Part shown: positions 55,000 through 63,106 of the stretch, piece by piece
Position numbering within the stretch: position 1 is the first letter of the stretch
Layout: the number at the start of each line of letters is the position of its first letter
Source of the DNA: Catenovulum sp. 2E275
Lineage (GTDB): Bacteria > Pseudomonadota > Gammaproteobacteria > Enterobacterales > Alteromonadaceae
DNA length: 64,000 nucleotides
Direction: 5' to 3'
Assembly (NCBI RefSeq): GCF_025515275.1
Contig: NZ_JAOPFU010000010.1
Location: 37,617 to 101,616 of the forward strand
Notes under the pieces: model-generated
The model's database searches: none
What the model was told of the DNA's origin: nothing
What the model saw: only the letters and a program-made list of their open reading frames with translations
Translations under genes and position numbers: made by a program

Positions 55000-56324
55000 T
55001 GTTGTGGTTTTTTTCTTCTTTTAGGATTACGGCGGCGTGAACGTCTTGGTTTATCATCGCTGACTTGGGCAATTAAATCTTTTTGGATGAGTTCATCGCT
55101 TTGTTGCAGTTCAGTCCACCAGTTAGCGAGTTCGGCTAAATCACCTTGTTCGACTTGAGCTCTGAGTAATAAAAAGTCGTAGGCAGCTCTAAATTTTGGA
55201 TTTTCCAATACTTTTAAACTACGTTTTCCGGCGCGTTTTTCGAGCCTTGGTTGTAATAACCAGATTTCACGAATAGTGCTGGAGAACCGTTTTGGAATCA
55301 CAACATTATATTGGCCTGAGTCTAAAACTGCGTGGATCGCCATAAATAAAGCATCATGCTCTGGAACTTGCTGGCTTAAATAATGCGCTTTAGCTGACTC
55401 TACTTCATACCATAAAAAGGCTGCAAATAAAAAAGCTGGCGTAATCCGCAAATTACGGTTTACTCTGTCATCTGTATTATGTAAAGCATGTGTAATTAAT
55501 GCATAGGTTTTACTGTTTGTATCAGCAACCTGTTCGGCTAAATTTGGGAATATTTGTTGAAATAATTGATACTCGACCAAAAATTTAAAGGTGTTTAAAC
55601 CTTGCCCGGCCAAAAATAATTTTAAACACTCTTCAAACAAACGAGCTTTGGGAATATTTTGCAGCAAAGGCGCAAGTGTTTTGATTGGTTTGGCAGTTGA
55701 GTCTGTTATCTGCATATCTAATTTAACCGCAAACCGGATCGCTCTTAACATTCGTACTGGATCTTCACGGTAGCGAGTTTCAGGATCGCCAATTAAATCA
55801 ATTTGTTTATTAGCGATGGCTTCAACACCACCCCAATAATCTAAAATACTGTAGTCGGCAATATTGTAATATAATGCATTAGCTGAAAAGTCACGGCGCT
55901 CAGCGTCTTCATCAATCGTACCATACACATTGTCACGCAATAACTGCCCATGTTCTGATTGTTTGCCTAAGTTTTCTTGTTCTTCATCATGATGGCCACG
56001 CAAAGTCGCAACCTCAATAATGTCTCTGCCAAATACTATATGTGCCAGTCGAAAGCGACGGCCAATTAACCGACAATTACTGAATAAACTTTTAATTTGT
56101 TCTGGTGTGGCATTGGTGGCGATATCAAAATCTTTGGGTTGCAAACCTAATAAAATGTCACGTACACCACCGCCAACTAAATAGGCATCAAAGCCACAGT
56201 CTTTTAGTCGGTACAGCACTTTTAACGCATTTTTACTAATGTGTTTGCGAGAAATGTTGTGTTCGCTTCGTGGGATGATTTTTAACTGGCCGATTGGTTT
56301 AGTTGCCGCTTGATTTTTACCCAT
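54996..56324 (-). CDS. pcnB: Poly(A) polymerase I PcnB
   Basis: A 442-residue class II nucleotidyltransferase that polyadenylates RNA 3' ends and speeds decay. The catalytic head has LVGGGVRDILLGLQPKDFDIATNATPEQI with the DxD, LIGRRFRLAHIVFG, and ERRDFSANALYYNI. A basic C-terminal tail rich in Arg, Lys and Gln (about the last 20 residues) is typical. I take ATG 56324; the frame extends to a TTG at 56339 but neither has a strong SD. It sits between gluQ and folK as in E. coli. Confidence 0.93.
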   Translation of the reverse strand: MGKNQAATKPIGQLKIIPRSEHNISRKHISKNALKVLYRLKDCGFDAYLVGGGVRDILLGLQPKDFDIATNATPEQIKSLFSNCRLIGRRFRLAHIVFGRDIIEVATLRGHHDEEQENLGKQSEHGQLLRDNVYGTIDEDAERRDFSANALYYNIADYSILDYWGGVEAIANKQIDLIGDPETRYREDPVRMLRAIRFAVKLDMQITDSTAKPIKTLAPLLQNIPKARLFEECLKLFLAGQGLNTFKFLVEYQLFQQIFPNLAEQVADTNSKTYALITHALHNTDDRVNRNLRITPAFLFAAFLWYEVESAKAHYLSQQVPEHDALFMAIHAVLDSGQYNVVIPKRFSSTIREIWLLQPRLEKRAGKRSLKVLENPKFRAAYDFLLLRAQVEQGDLAELANWWTELQQSDELIQKDLIAQVSDDKPRRSRRRNPKRRKKPQQ

Positions 56325-56466
56325 TATTTTTTTACACAAACCGATTATACGATTGATAATAGCCTTGCCCTTAAAGTTTTAAAACTGGCGCAATGATATA
56401 ACAGCCAGAGAAAAATGAGAATTTTTTCGGCTGAATTTATTACTAATTATACATAATTAAGCTGAT

Positions 56467-57318
56467 TTAGTGGTTTGGTACTTTGTTCAGTTGCCAGTTT
56501 TTTATACCCCAGTCGAGAATTGTTTTATTGCTTTCCAGCTTTAACTCGGCAGGTGGATTTTGTCCTAAGCGGTTAAGCACTTCTACCAAGAGGCTAGTTG
56601 ACTTTGAGCAATCGAGCGCTGGCGCACCTGTTTGTTTACTAAGTTTTCTGCCATCCTCCCCCATAATCAGTGGAATATGAGCGTATTGCGGCGGTGTTTT
56701 ATGCAAACTGTTATATAAGGCATTTTGCCAAACTGTGGTATCTATTAGATCTTGGCCGCGAACAATATGAGTCACATTTTGATAAATATCATCGAGGACA
56801 ACCGCCAGTTGATACGCAAATAACCCATCCCGTCGGCGAATAATAAAATCTTCGCTGGCACGCTGCGATTCGATAATCACTTTGCCATGAATTCTGTCTT
56901 TAAACTCAGTCTGCGGGTATAGGTTTAAATATCGTACCGCACTGTCTTTTACCGGAATGTTTAAGTGTCGACAATGGCCATTATATATACCGCCAGATGC
57001 TCGGATTTGTTTGCGTGGACAACGGCAAGCGTATGCCGTTTTATTCGTGAGCCAATTATCTAATACTTGCTGATAAGCTTGTAAGCGCTCGCTTTGAAAT
57101 AAAACAGAACCATCCCACTGTAAGTCAAATGCTTGCAGTTGCTCTAAAATAAGCTGATCGGCTCCGGTCATTTCTCTGGGCGGATCTAGGTTTTCCATTC
57201 TCACCAGCCAAATACCTTGGTTAGCTTTAGCATCTAAATAGCTGGCAACCGCCGCAATTAATGAACCTAAATGAAGTGGACCAGAAGGAGAGGGCGCAAA
57301 ACGGCCTATATAACGCAT
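56467..57318 (-). CDS. gluQ: Glutamyl-Q tRNA(Asp) synthetase GluQ
   Basis: A 283-residue truncated glutamyl-tRNA synthetase-like enzyme that attaches Glu to the queuosine of tRNA-Asp. HIGH-like motif FAPSPSGPLHLGSL, a zinc site of CRCPRKQI...GHC, DDIYQNVTHIVRGQDL and the KMSKS-like GRKLSKQTGA are present; the anticodon-binding domain is missing, as expected. It lies 90 bp after dksA on the same strand, with a weak terminator between. Confidence 0.95.
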   Translation of the reverse strand: MRYIGRFAPSPSGPLHLGSLIAAVASYLDAKANQGIWLVRMENLDPPREMTGADQLILEQLQAFDLQWDGSVLFQSERLQAYQQVLDNWLTNKTAYACRCPRKQIRASGGIYNGHCRHLNIPVKDSAVRYLNLYPQTEFKDRIHGKVIIESQRASEDFIIRRRDGLFAYQLAVVLDDIYQNVTHIVRGQDLIDTTVWQNALYNSLHKTPPQYAHIPLIMGEDGRKLSKQTGAPALDCSKSTSLLVEVLNRLGQNPPAELKLESNKTILDWGIKNWQLNKVPNH

Positions 57319-57361
57319 TTGATAGTTTATTTGGGGTAAAAATTATTTAGGATAAAAAGCC

Positions 57362-57391
57362 AAATGACCTTAAACTGATTTAAGGTCATTT
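57362..57391 (-). terminator. Hairpin terminator after dksA
   Basis: A perfect 12-bp stem (AAATGACCTTAA / TTAAGGTCATTT) with a 6-nt loop, followed on the minus strand by GGC and a T-run. Partial readthrough to gluQ is possible. Confidence 0.6.
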
Positions 57392-57408
57392 AGTTGGTGA
57401 TGGTAAAA

Positions 57409-57861
57409 TTAAAAACCAGCGTTTTGCTTTTCTTTAATCTCAGCAAGTGTTTTACAGTCAATACATAAATCGGCTGTTGGTCTTGCTTCTAAACGGCGAA
57501 TGCCGATTTCAACACCACACTCTTCACAGTAACCAAAATCTTCGTTTTCGATTAATTGAAGCGTTTTTTCGATTTTTTTAATCAGTTTACGCTCACGGTC
57601 ACGAGTTCTTAACTCTAAGCTAAATTCTTCTTCCTGTGACGCTCGGTCAACTGGATCCGGGAAATTAGCCGCTTCGTCCTGCATGTGGTGCATAGTTTTA
57701 TCTACTTCTGCACGCAATTGGCTGCGCCATGTGGTCAGTATTTTTTTGAAATGATCTAATTGCTTATCATTCATATACTCCTCACCAGCTTCAATCTGGT
57801 AAGGTTGTAGACCTGCTTGAGCTATTATGCCAGTTGTTTTATTTTTTGTGCCAGCGGGCAT
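57409..57861 (-). CDS. dksA: RNA polymerase-binding regulator DksA
   Basis: A 150-residue factor that enters the polymerase secondary channel and, with ppGpp, controls rRNA, ribosomal and amino-acid genes. The coiled-coil tip Asp pair is in [12 protein letters not shown]; the zinc finger is [10 protein letters not shown]...CIDC. The start is ATG 57861 with AGGAG 8 bases upstream, giving the family length; an in-frame start farther upstream adds an unrelated stretch. The rplM promoter in this window has the GC discriminator typical of its targets. A CsrB-like RNA gene lies upstream on the same strand. Confidence 0.95.
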   Translation of the reverse strand: MPAGTKNKTTGIIAQAGLQPYQIEAGEEYMNDKQLDHFKKILTTWRSQLRAEVDKTMHHMQDEAANFPDPVDRASQEEEFSLELRTRDRERKLIKKIEKTLQLIENEDFGYCEECGVEIGIRRLEARPTADLCIDCKTLAEIKEKQNAGF

Positions 57862-58101
57862 CTCACTTCTCCTAATCATTCGCCAGCTTATTGCTAGACG
57901 GCTATCTATATCAAAAACGTTATGAGTAAGCAATCTAAAAAATTAACAATTATTAATTTATAGCTATTAATGGTTAATTACGCCAATTGTATTGCTTGTT
58001 TAACTTTATCGGGTGCACTATTTCCACCATGCGGAATATAGATGCATTTAATGATGGGCTATATAATAGGGGCAAAGTTTGGTTTTTAAATAGCTAAAAT
58101 G

Positions 58102-58297
58102 AAAAAACGCCTCCTAAGAGGCGTTTTTTTGAACGGTTAGCTGCATCCTAATGTTTGCATCCTGCTTTTATCCATGGAATTAGTCTCCGACTAAAGCTTG
58201 CTCCAAGCATGTCCATTTCCTGTGCTTTTTTCCGAAAAGCATGGCATCTTGCCATTTCCTTGATGTTTCCTTAATTCCTTATTTTTGTGCGTCCTGC
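58102..58297 (-). ncRNA. CsrB/RsmZ-type small regulatory RNA
   Basis: Candidate RNA that sequesters the translational regulator CsrA. On the minus strand this 196-nt stretch has 13 GGA motifs, several inside hairpins: TTAGTC-GGA-GACTAA (58180-58194) shows GGA exactly in the loop, GCTTG-GAG-CAAGC and TGCTTTT-CGGA-(A)AAAAGCA show it at the loop, and GCA-GGA-TGC is a small one. A perfect 12-bp terminator stem with a T-run (58102-58129) ends it. A TAATAT -10 (58305-58310) puts the start near G58297; the -35 is poor, as for activator-dependent promoters. No reading frame explains the region. It shares the strand of dksA but lies 240 bp upstream and ends at its own terminator. Confidence 0.8.
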
Positions 58298-58456
58298 AAA
58301 ATGAATATTAGCTGATTTTAAAATCGGAACTACCGATTAAAAGTCATTTAAATCGAATGAGTTTTGTTCATATAAAAATATATTTAACAAAAACAAATGA
58401 TTATGAGAATCAATGCTAGTTGAGTTTATTTTAAATGTAAAATGACGGTCACTTAA

Positions 58457-58474
58457 TTGAGAGATATCTCACAA
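58457..58474. promoter_or_regulatory. GacA/UvrY-type box upstream of the CsrB-like RNA
   Basis: TTGAGAGATATCTCACAA is a near-perfect 18-bp palindrome resembling the GacA/UvrY recognition site (TGTGAGA-TCTCACA type). It is centred about 168 bp upstream of the predicted RNA start, similar to the distant UvrY site of E. coli csrB. Confidence 0.6.
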
Positions 58475-58540
58475 ATTATTGCAGATTTTTGCTTTGGTTG
58501 ACTGGGTGAGGATATTGCTTTGAATCAAAAAGGATTTTAA

Positions 58541-58564
58541 AAAGCCCGACAAGAGAGCCGGGCT
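58541..58564 (-). terminator. Terminator after the yceI operon
   Basis: On the minus strand AGCCCG and CGGGCT pair around a 10-nt loop, followed by TTTTT. Confidence 0.75.
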
Positions 58565-58581
58565 AGGAATTGCTGAGTAGC

Positions 58582-59169
58582 TTATTTACGGACGCCTTCA
58601 ATATGAAGATCTAAATAAACTTGAGTGGATGCCGGACCTAAGTTTTTCTCGATACCATAATCTTTTAATGCAAACTTGGTTGTGCCGCTAAAGCCAGCGC
58701 GGTAGCCGCCCCAAGGATCTTTACCTTCACCGATTTTTTCCGCCATAATGGTTAAATCATTGGTTACACCATTTAACGTAAACTTACCTTTAACTTCTAG
58801 TTTGCCATCTGCTACTTCTTTGATTGATGTGCTTTCAAATTTTGCCGCAGGGAATTTAGCTACATTTAAAAAGTCGTCGCTTCTTAAATGCTTATCTCGT
58901 TCAGCATGGTTTGTATCGACACTGGTTGTATCAATATTGACTGTAATTTGGGCTTGCTCAACTTGTTTTGGATCATATTCAAATGAGCCATCAAATTGAT
59001 TAAAACGCCCAGTTAACCAGCTATAACCTAAATGCTGGATTTTAAAGTTGATTGATGCATGAGCACCTTTTTGATCATCATCAATAACATAGTTTGCAGC
59101 CCAGGCTGATACAGATAGCGCTGAGTAAGTTAAACCAGCTAATAATACTTTCGTTAATTTATTACGCAT
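58582..59169 (-). CDS. YceI-family periplasmic lipid-binding protein
   Basis: A 195-residue exported protein (signal cleaved near VSAWA-ANY) with a single YceI lipocalin-like barrel that binds polyprenoid chains in known structures. Recognised from HASINFKIQHLGYSWLTGRF, DTTSVDTNHAERDKHLRSDDFLNVAKFP and GFSGTTKFALKDYGIEKNLGP. It follows the cytochrome b561 gene by 12 bp, a conserved pairing that suggests a quinone or other isoprenoid substrate at the membrane. Confidence 0.92.
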   Translation of the reverse strand: MRNKLTKVLLAGLTYSALSVSAWAANYVIDDDQKGAHASINFKIQHLGYSWLTGRFNQFDGSFEYDPKQVEQAQITVNIDTTSVDTNHAERDKHLRSDDFLNVAKFPAAKFESTSIKEVADGKLEVKGKFTLNGVTNDLTIMAEKIGEGKDPWGGYRAGFSGTTKFALKDYGIEKNLGPASTQVYLDLHIEGVRK

Positions 59170-59181
59170 AATTAAGCTTCC

Positions 59182-59721
59182 TTATTTTAGTGGGGTAATA
59201 CGTTTAATAATTTGGTCTTTATAAAAAAACTGATGTTGAATAAATGCCGCGATATGTAAAACAACTATCGCGATTAATAAATACGCAGCGTACTGATGGA
59301 TTAATCCGGCAGAATCCGCTTGAGTATCACCATAGCTGAATATTGCCGGTAATGAAAACCAGTCAAATACACTAACCGGTTTACCGCTGGCGGTTGAGAT
59401 TAAATAGCCGCTGATTAAAATCACAAAAGTGCAAAAATACATAAATAGATGGGTTAAATCTGCCATTTTATTCTGCCATTTTGCAATACCTTGAATTGGC
59501 TCAGGTTTGGCTTGAGTGGTTTTAGCAAGAACTCTGACCAGCGTCATAAAAAACAGACAGATCCCTAAACTTTTATGAATATTCGGTGCGGGTTGATACC
59601 ATTCGTCATAATAACTTAATTCAACCATCCAGATACCAAGCGCAAATAAACCAATAATTAGGATGGCAGATAACCAATGTATTAATTGAATTATTGGGGG
59701 GTGCTTATCTTGTTTGTTCAT
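59182..59721 (-). CDS. Cytochrome b561 (YceJ-like)
   Basis: A 179-residue integral membrane b-type cytochrome with four helices. Histidine ligands fit QLIHWLSAILIIGLF, NIHKSLGICLFF, FMYFCTFVILISGY and YLLIAIVVLHIAAFIQHQF. Such proteins pass electrons between quinol and periplasmic partners. It is the upstream gene of the yceI pair and is divergent from galU. Confidence 0.9.
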   Translation of the reverse strand: MNKQDKHPPIIQLIHWLSAILIIGLFALGIWMVELSYYDEWYQPAPNIHKSLGICLFFMTLVRVLAKTTQAKPEPIQGIAKWQNKMADLTHLFMYFCTFVILISGYLISTASGKPVSVFDWFSLPAIFSYGDTQADSAGLIHQYAAYLLIAIVVLHIAAFIQHQFFYKDQIIKRITPLK

Positions 59722-60008
59722 AATATGCAGCTTGCCTTTTTGTTAATAAGTTTTTTGTTTATCGTTTATTTACGGTTTATTGTTTAAATTTAAATTGTTT
59801 AGAATGGTTCGTTTTTGTGCTTGTCTTCTTGTTTTAACAAAAAAGTGTTAAAAAATGAAAGATCTCACTTGAGATATACATTAGCTCAATGCATTATCTT
59901 TGTTAAGCAATATAATACTTAGCTTAAACAAACTTAATTTGTTTATACTGAGTTGAGTATCAGGTAGTTTGCTGAGACAGTTAATTAATTACAAAAGGGA
60001 ACACAACT

Positions 60009-60848
60009 ATGGTTCAAAAATGTTTATTTCCAGCTGCAGGTTACGGCACTCGCTTTTTACCTGCAACCAAAGCACAAGCAAAAGAAATGCTGCCGATTGT
60101 TAATAAGCCACTTATTCAATATGGTGTTGAAGAAGCTCTAGAAGCTGGGATGAAATATATTGGTTTTGTAACTGGTCGTACTAAGCGTGCAATTGCCGAT
60201 CACTTTGATATTTCTTATGAGTTAGAGCATGAGATTTCAGGAACCAGCAAAGAAAAATTTTTAGAGTCTATTCGTTATGTTATGGATAATGGCGTTTTTT
60301 CATTTACTCGCCAACCTGAAATGAAAGGTTTGGGCCATGCAATTTTATGTGGCGAAACGCTAATTGGTAATAATGCATTTGGGGTTATTTTAGCTGATGA
60401 TTTATGTCTACCTGAAACAATTGGTGGCGAAGGTGTTATGTCTCAAATGGCTAAGATTCATGAAGAAACTGGCTGTTCAGTGGTTGCTTTAATGGAAGTT
60501 CCTCAGGAAACTATTTCAAAGTATGGTGTGATTGCTGGTGAAGAAATTGGCAATGGTCGCTATCAAGTCAGTGATATGGTTGAAAAACCAGCGGTTGAAG
60601 ATGCACCTTCTAATTTAGCAATTATTGGTCGTTATATTTTAACGCCGGATATCTTTGAAATTATTCGCAATACACCACCAGGTAAAAACGGTGAAATCCA
60701 ATTAACTGATGCTTTATTGGCGCAAGCTAAACAAGGTAAAGTAATTGGTTATAAATTTAAAGGTACTCGTTTTGATTGTGGCAGTGTTGAAGGCTTTGTT
60801 GAGGCAACTAATTACGTTTACCAAAACGTTTATAAAACCGGTAAATAA
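60009..60848 (+). CDS. galU: UTP-glucose-1-phosphate uridylyltransferase GalU
   Basis: A 279-residue nucleotidyltransferase making UDP-glucose for LPS, exopolysaccharide and trehalose synthesis. Signature AAGYGTRFLPATKAQAKEMLPIVNKPLIQYGVEEA opens the protein (shown here as separate blocks GYGTRFLPATKA and KEMLPIVNKPL); GLGHAILCGE, VILADDLC, and the terminal FKGTRFDCGSVEGFVEATNY are conserved. An AAGGGA SD precedes the ATG. The 287-bp gap upstream contains an inverted repeat ATCTCA-CT-TGAGAT near 59860, of unknown role. Confidence 0.95.
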   Translation: MVQKCLFPAAGYGTRFLPATKAQAKEMLPIVNKPLIQYGVEEALEAGMKYIGFVTGRTKRAIADHFDISYELEHEISGTSKEKFLESIRYVMDNGVFSFTRQPEMKGLGHAILCGETLIGNNAFGVILADDLCLPETIGGEGVMSQMAKIHEETGCSVVALMEVPQETISKYGVIAGEEIGNGRYQVSDMVEKPAVEDAPSNLAIIGRYILTPDIFEIIRNTPPGKNGEIQLTDALLAQAKQGKVIGYKFKGTRFDCGSVEGFVEATNYVYQNVYKTGK

Positions 60849-60871
60849 GTACAAATAGAATTAATTTATTA

Positions 60872-60904
60872 AAAACGGCATCTTAAATTACAAGATGCCG
60901 TTTT
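60872..60904. terminator. Bidirectional terminator between galU and the partner-switch operon
   Basis: A perfect 13-bp stem (AAAACGGCATCTT / AAGATGCCGTTTT) with a 7-nt loop and T-rich flank. Confidence 0.92.
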
Positions 60905-60917
60905 ATTTTTAAGAGGT

Positions 60918-62570
60918 TCAACTTAATAAATAGTCAACTTCAATCGTTCTACCTTCGTCTTTGTATTCAAGTTTTTCTCCCAATTCGGCTATTAGCTTTA
61001 ACCCTCGACCATGTTGATCTTTTTGATTTAATATCTGATTTAGCTTTTCCGTGCAAAAACCTTCGCCACTGTCGGTAATCGATAAACGAACCTTTTGAAG
61101 ATCTGGTAGGTGTGCAATATTTAACTCTAAGTAGCCTACGGACAAATTTTCTAATGCTTCTTGTCTTTGTATGTAGTATTCAAAAAAGCCATCATCAGCA
61201 TCTTTTAATTTTGAATCCAACTTAAGTAAGCCATGATCTACAGAGTTATTATACATTTCTGCTAATAATAAGAAGAGTGTTGATCTGTGTTTTTCCATGC
61301 CTTGAAATGCAGAAATCATATCTACAATCTGTGCTATTGGATCTGAATTTCTAATATCGTCAGGTACAAGTTTTAGTTGAATTCGCCAAGGTAACAAAGG
61401 AATCTCAACATGAGCTTGAGAAACGGTATCTTTTACAGGTATACACTTTAATTGAGCTAATGATATATCATCAGCCTGAGCAGTTTCACCCCGATAGTTT
61501 TCAAGGTGTTCAATTAAATCGATTAGCTCTGCTTTTGGGTTCTTTTGATAAAACTCAATAAGTCTGGAATCTCCAAACATTTCACCATTAGGGGCTTCAG
61601 TATCAGTGACTCCATCAGTATACATGACTAACTTATCGTTTGGCGTAACATCAAAATTGAGCATTTCTGATTCAAATTCATCATCGTTTAAAATGCCAAG
61701 TGCCATATGTTGAGGAGGGATTTTATGACGTAGGCCAGTGTTATTGTCAACAATAAATACCTCAGGCATACCGCCACTCCATACTGTGATTGCCTTTCCA
61801 CTACTAGATAATTCAATAATGGTTGCAGCACAAAACATGTCATCAGGTAATAAATTTAACAATTGGGCATTCATTTCTCTGGCAATATCACCAACAATTA
61901 ACCCTTCATTAGTCGCATTAAAAAAAGTTTGTGCAGTCGGTAGCGCCCCAACGGCTGCAGCTAGTCCATGTCCGGTAAAGTCCCCTAAAAATACATAGGT
62001 TCCGCCTAACGGACTACGATTTACTAAAAATAAATCACCGTTAAACATAGATGCTGGTGATAGGTGGTAACTGACCATCTCACTTAAGTAAGTATTATTG
62101 GAAAAGGCGTTTGAGAAAATATGCTCAACAATTGCATGTTCTCTTTCGGTCTGATTTTGGTGGTATTTTAATGTGTTTCTTTGTTCTATCAAACGTTGAG
62201 ACAGCTCGCGAGTACGCGCATGAGCTTTTATTTTTGCAGACAAAAGCACTTTATCAAAAGGTTTAGTTAAAAAGTCATCTCCGCCAACTTCCAATCCTTT
62301 AAGCATAGACTCTTGGTCGTCCAGTGAAGTGATAAAGACAATTGGTAAATGTAAATCCCCCGACAGTTTTTTAAGAATTGGAGCGGCTTCAAATCCATCC
62401 ATTTCTGGCATGATAATATCTAATAGAATGATATCAGGTTGGGTTTGCTCAAAGTTTTCTAATGCTGCTTTACCATTTTCGGCTTCAAAAACCTGATAAC
62501 CTTCCAGCTCAAGCATGTACTTGAGCATAGTTCGGTTGAGTTCTTGATCATCGACTACCAAAATACGCAT
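60918..62570 (-). CDS. Receiver-PP2C phosphatase-kinase fusion (CrsR/HsbR-type partner-switch regulator)
   Basis: A 550-residue three-domain regulator: a receiver domain (about 1-125; VVDDQE, acceptor Asp in IILLDIIMPEMDG, LTKPFDK), a PP2C/SpoIIE phosphatase (about 160-390; VFLGDFTGHGLAAAVGALP, MYTDGVTDTEAPNGEMF), and a C-terminal HATPase_c anti-sigma kinase-like domain (about 420-550; LLAEMYNNSVDHGL, LSITDSGEGF, GRGLKLIAEL). This matches Shewanella CrsR and Pseudomonas HsbR, which switch a STAS partner between phosphorylated and free states to control a sigma factor (RpoS or FlgM-FliA). The STAS partner is 26 bp upstream on the same strand. Confidence 0.88.
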   Translation of the reverse strand: MRILVVDDQELNRTMLKYMLELEGYQVFEAENGKAALENFEQTQPDIILLDIIMPEMDGFEAAPILKKLSGDLHLPIVFITSLDDQESMLKGLEVGGDDFLTKPFDKVLLSAKIKAHARTRELSQRLIEQRNTLKYHQNQTEREHAIVEHIFSNAFSNNTYLSEMVSYHLSPASMFNGDLFLVNRSPLGGTYVFLGDFTGHGLAAAVGALPTAQTFFNATNEGLIVGDIAREMNAQLLNLLPDDMFCAATIIELSSSGKAITVWSGGMPEVFIVDNNTGLRHKIPPQHMALGILNDDEFESEMLNFDVTPNDKLVMYTDGVTDTEAPNGEMFGDSRLIEFYQKNPKAELIDLIEHLENYRGETAQADDISLAQLKCIPVKDTVSQAHVEIPLLPWRIQLKLVPDDIRNSDPIAQIVDMISAFQGMEKHRSTLFLLLAEMYNNSVDHGLLKLDSKLKDADDGFFEYYIQRQEALENLSVGYLELNIAHLPDLQKVRLSITDSGEGFCTEKLNQILNQKDQHGRGLKLIAELGEKLEYKDEGRTIEVDYLLS

Positions 62571-62596
62571 ATATAGCCCTCCCTGCTAATCTTTGG

Positions 62597-62902
62597 TTAA
62601 TCAATATCAAATTTTTTATCGAAACGTGATATTTGCAATATTTTTTTGATTTGTGGACGGCAATTACTAATCGAAATTGAAGATACCTTATCACCTAAGT
62701 TTTTTTGCATATTAAGTAACATACCCAAAGCTGATGAATCCATATATTCAGTATTTCTTAAATCAACCACAACTTTAGGCTTATTATTTCCAATATCCTG
62801 ATAGGCCGCACGAAATTCTTGCACTAAATTAAAATCAAATTTTCCGTCTATATGAATAGTAAAAGTATTGCCATCAGACGAAAGGTTTTTTGTTAGTCCC
62901 AT
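62597..62902 (-). CDS. STAS-domain anti-sigma factor antagonist (CrsA/HsbA-type)
   Basis: A 101-residue single STAS domain. The phosphorylatable serine lies in VVDLRNTEYMDSSALGMLLNM, the classic anti-anti-sigma motif (DSSALG). The N-terminal SSDGNTFTIHIDGKFDFN and the rest fit SpoIIAA-like proteins. It is the first gene of a two-gene operon with the receiver-phosphatase-kinase protein, which should dephosphorylate and phosphorylate it. The sigma-factor target is not visible here. Confidence 0.9.
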   Translation of the reverse strand: MGLTKNLSSDGNTFTIHIDGKFDFNLVQEFRAAYQDIGNNKPKVVVDLRNTEYMDSSALGMLLNMQKNLGDKVSSISISNCRPQIKKILQISRFDKKFDID

Positions 62903-63106
62903 AAAAACGCTTCCTGTATATAAAAGTTTACTAATGCAGATCTGAGTTTAGCAGCTAGAAAATATTTGTGAATGATGAAATAAATAATATTTAGTTAACT
63001 TTATTTAAATTGATATTTATCTCACTAAAATGGTGGTAAGACGATTTCAAGCAAGGTATAAATAACCTATTTGTATAACAATAATAACAAAAAAGGTACT
63101 TGTTAT

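Noticed and set aside
59853..59873. Second GacA/UvrY box before galU (ATCTCACTTGAGAT)
   Set aside because: The half-sites are in the opposite orientation to the GacA/UvrY palindrome, and no sRNA-like sequence follows.
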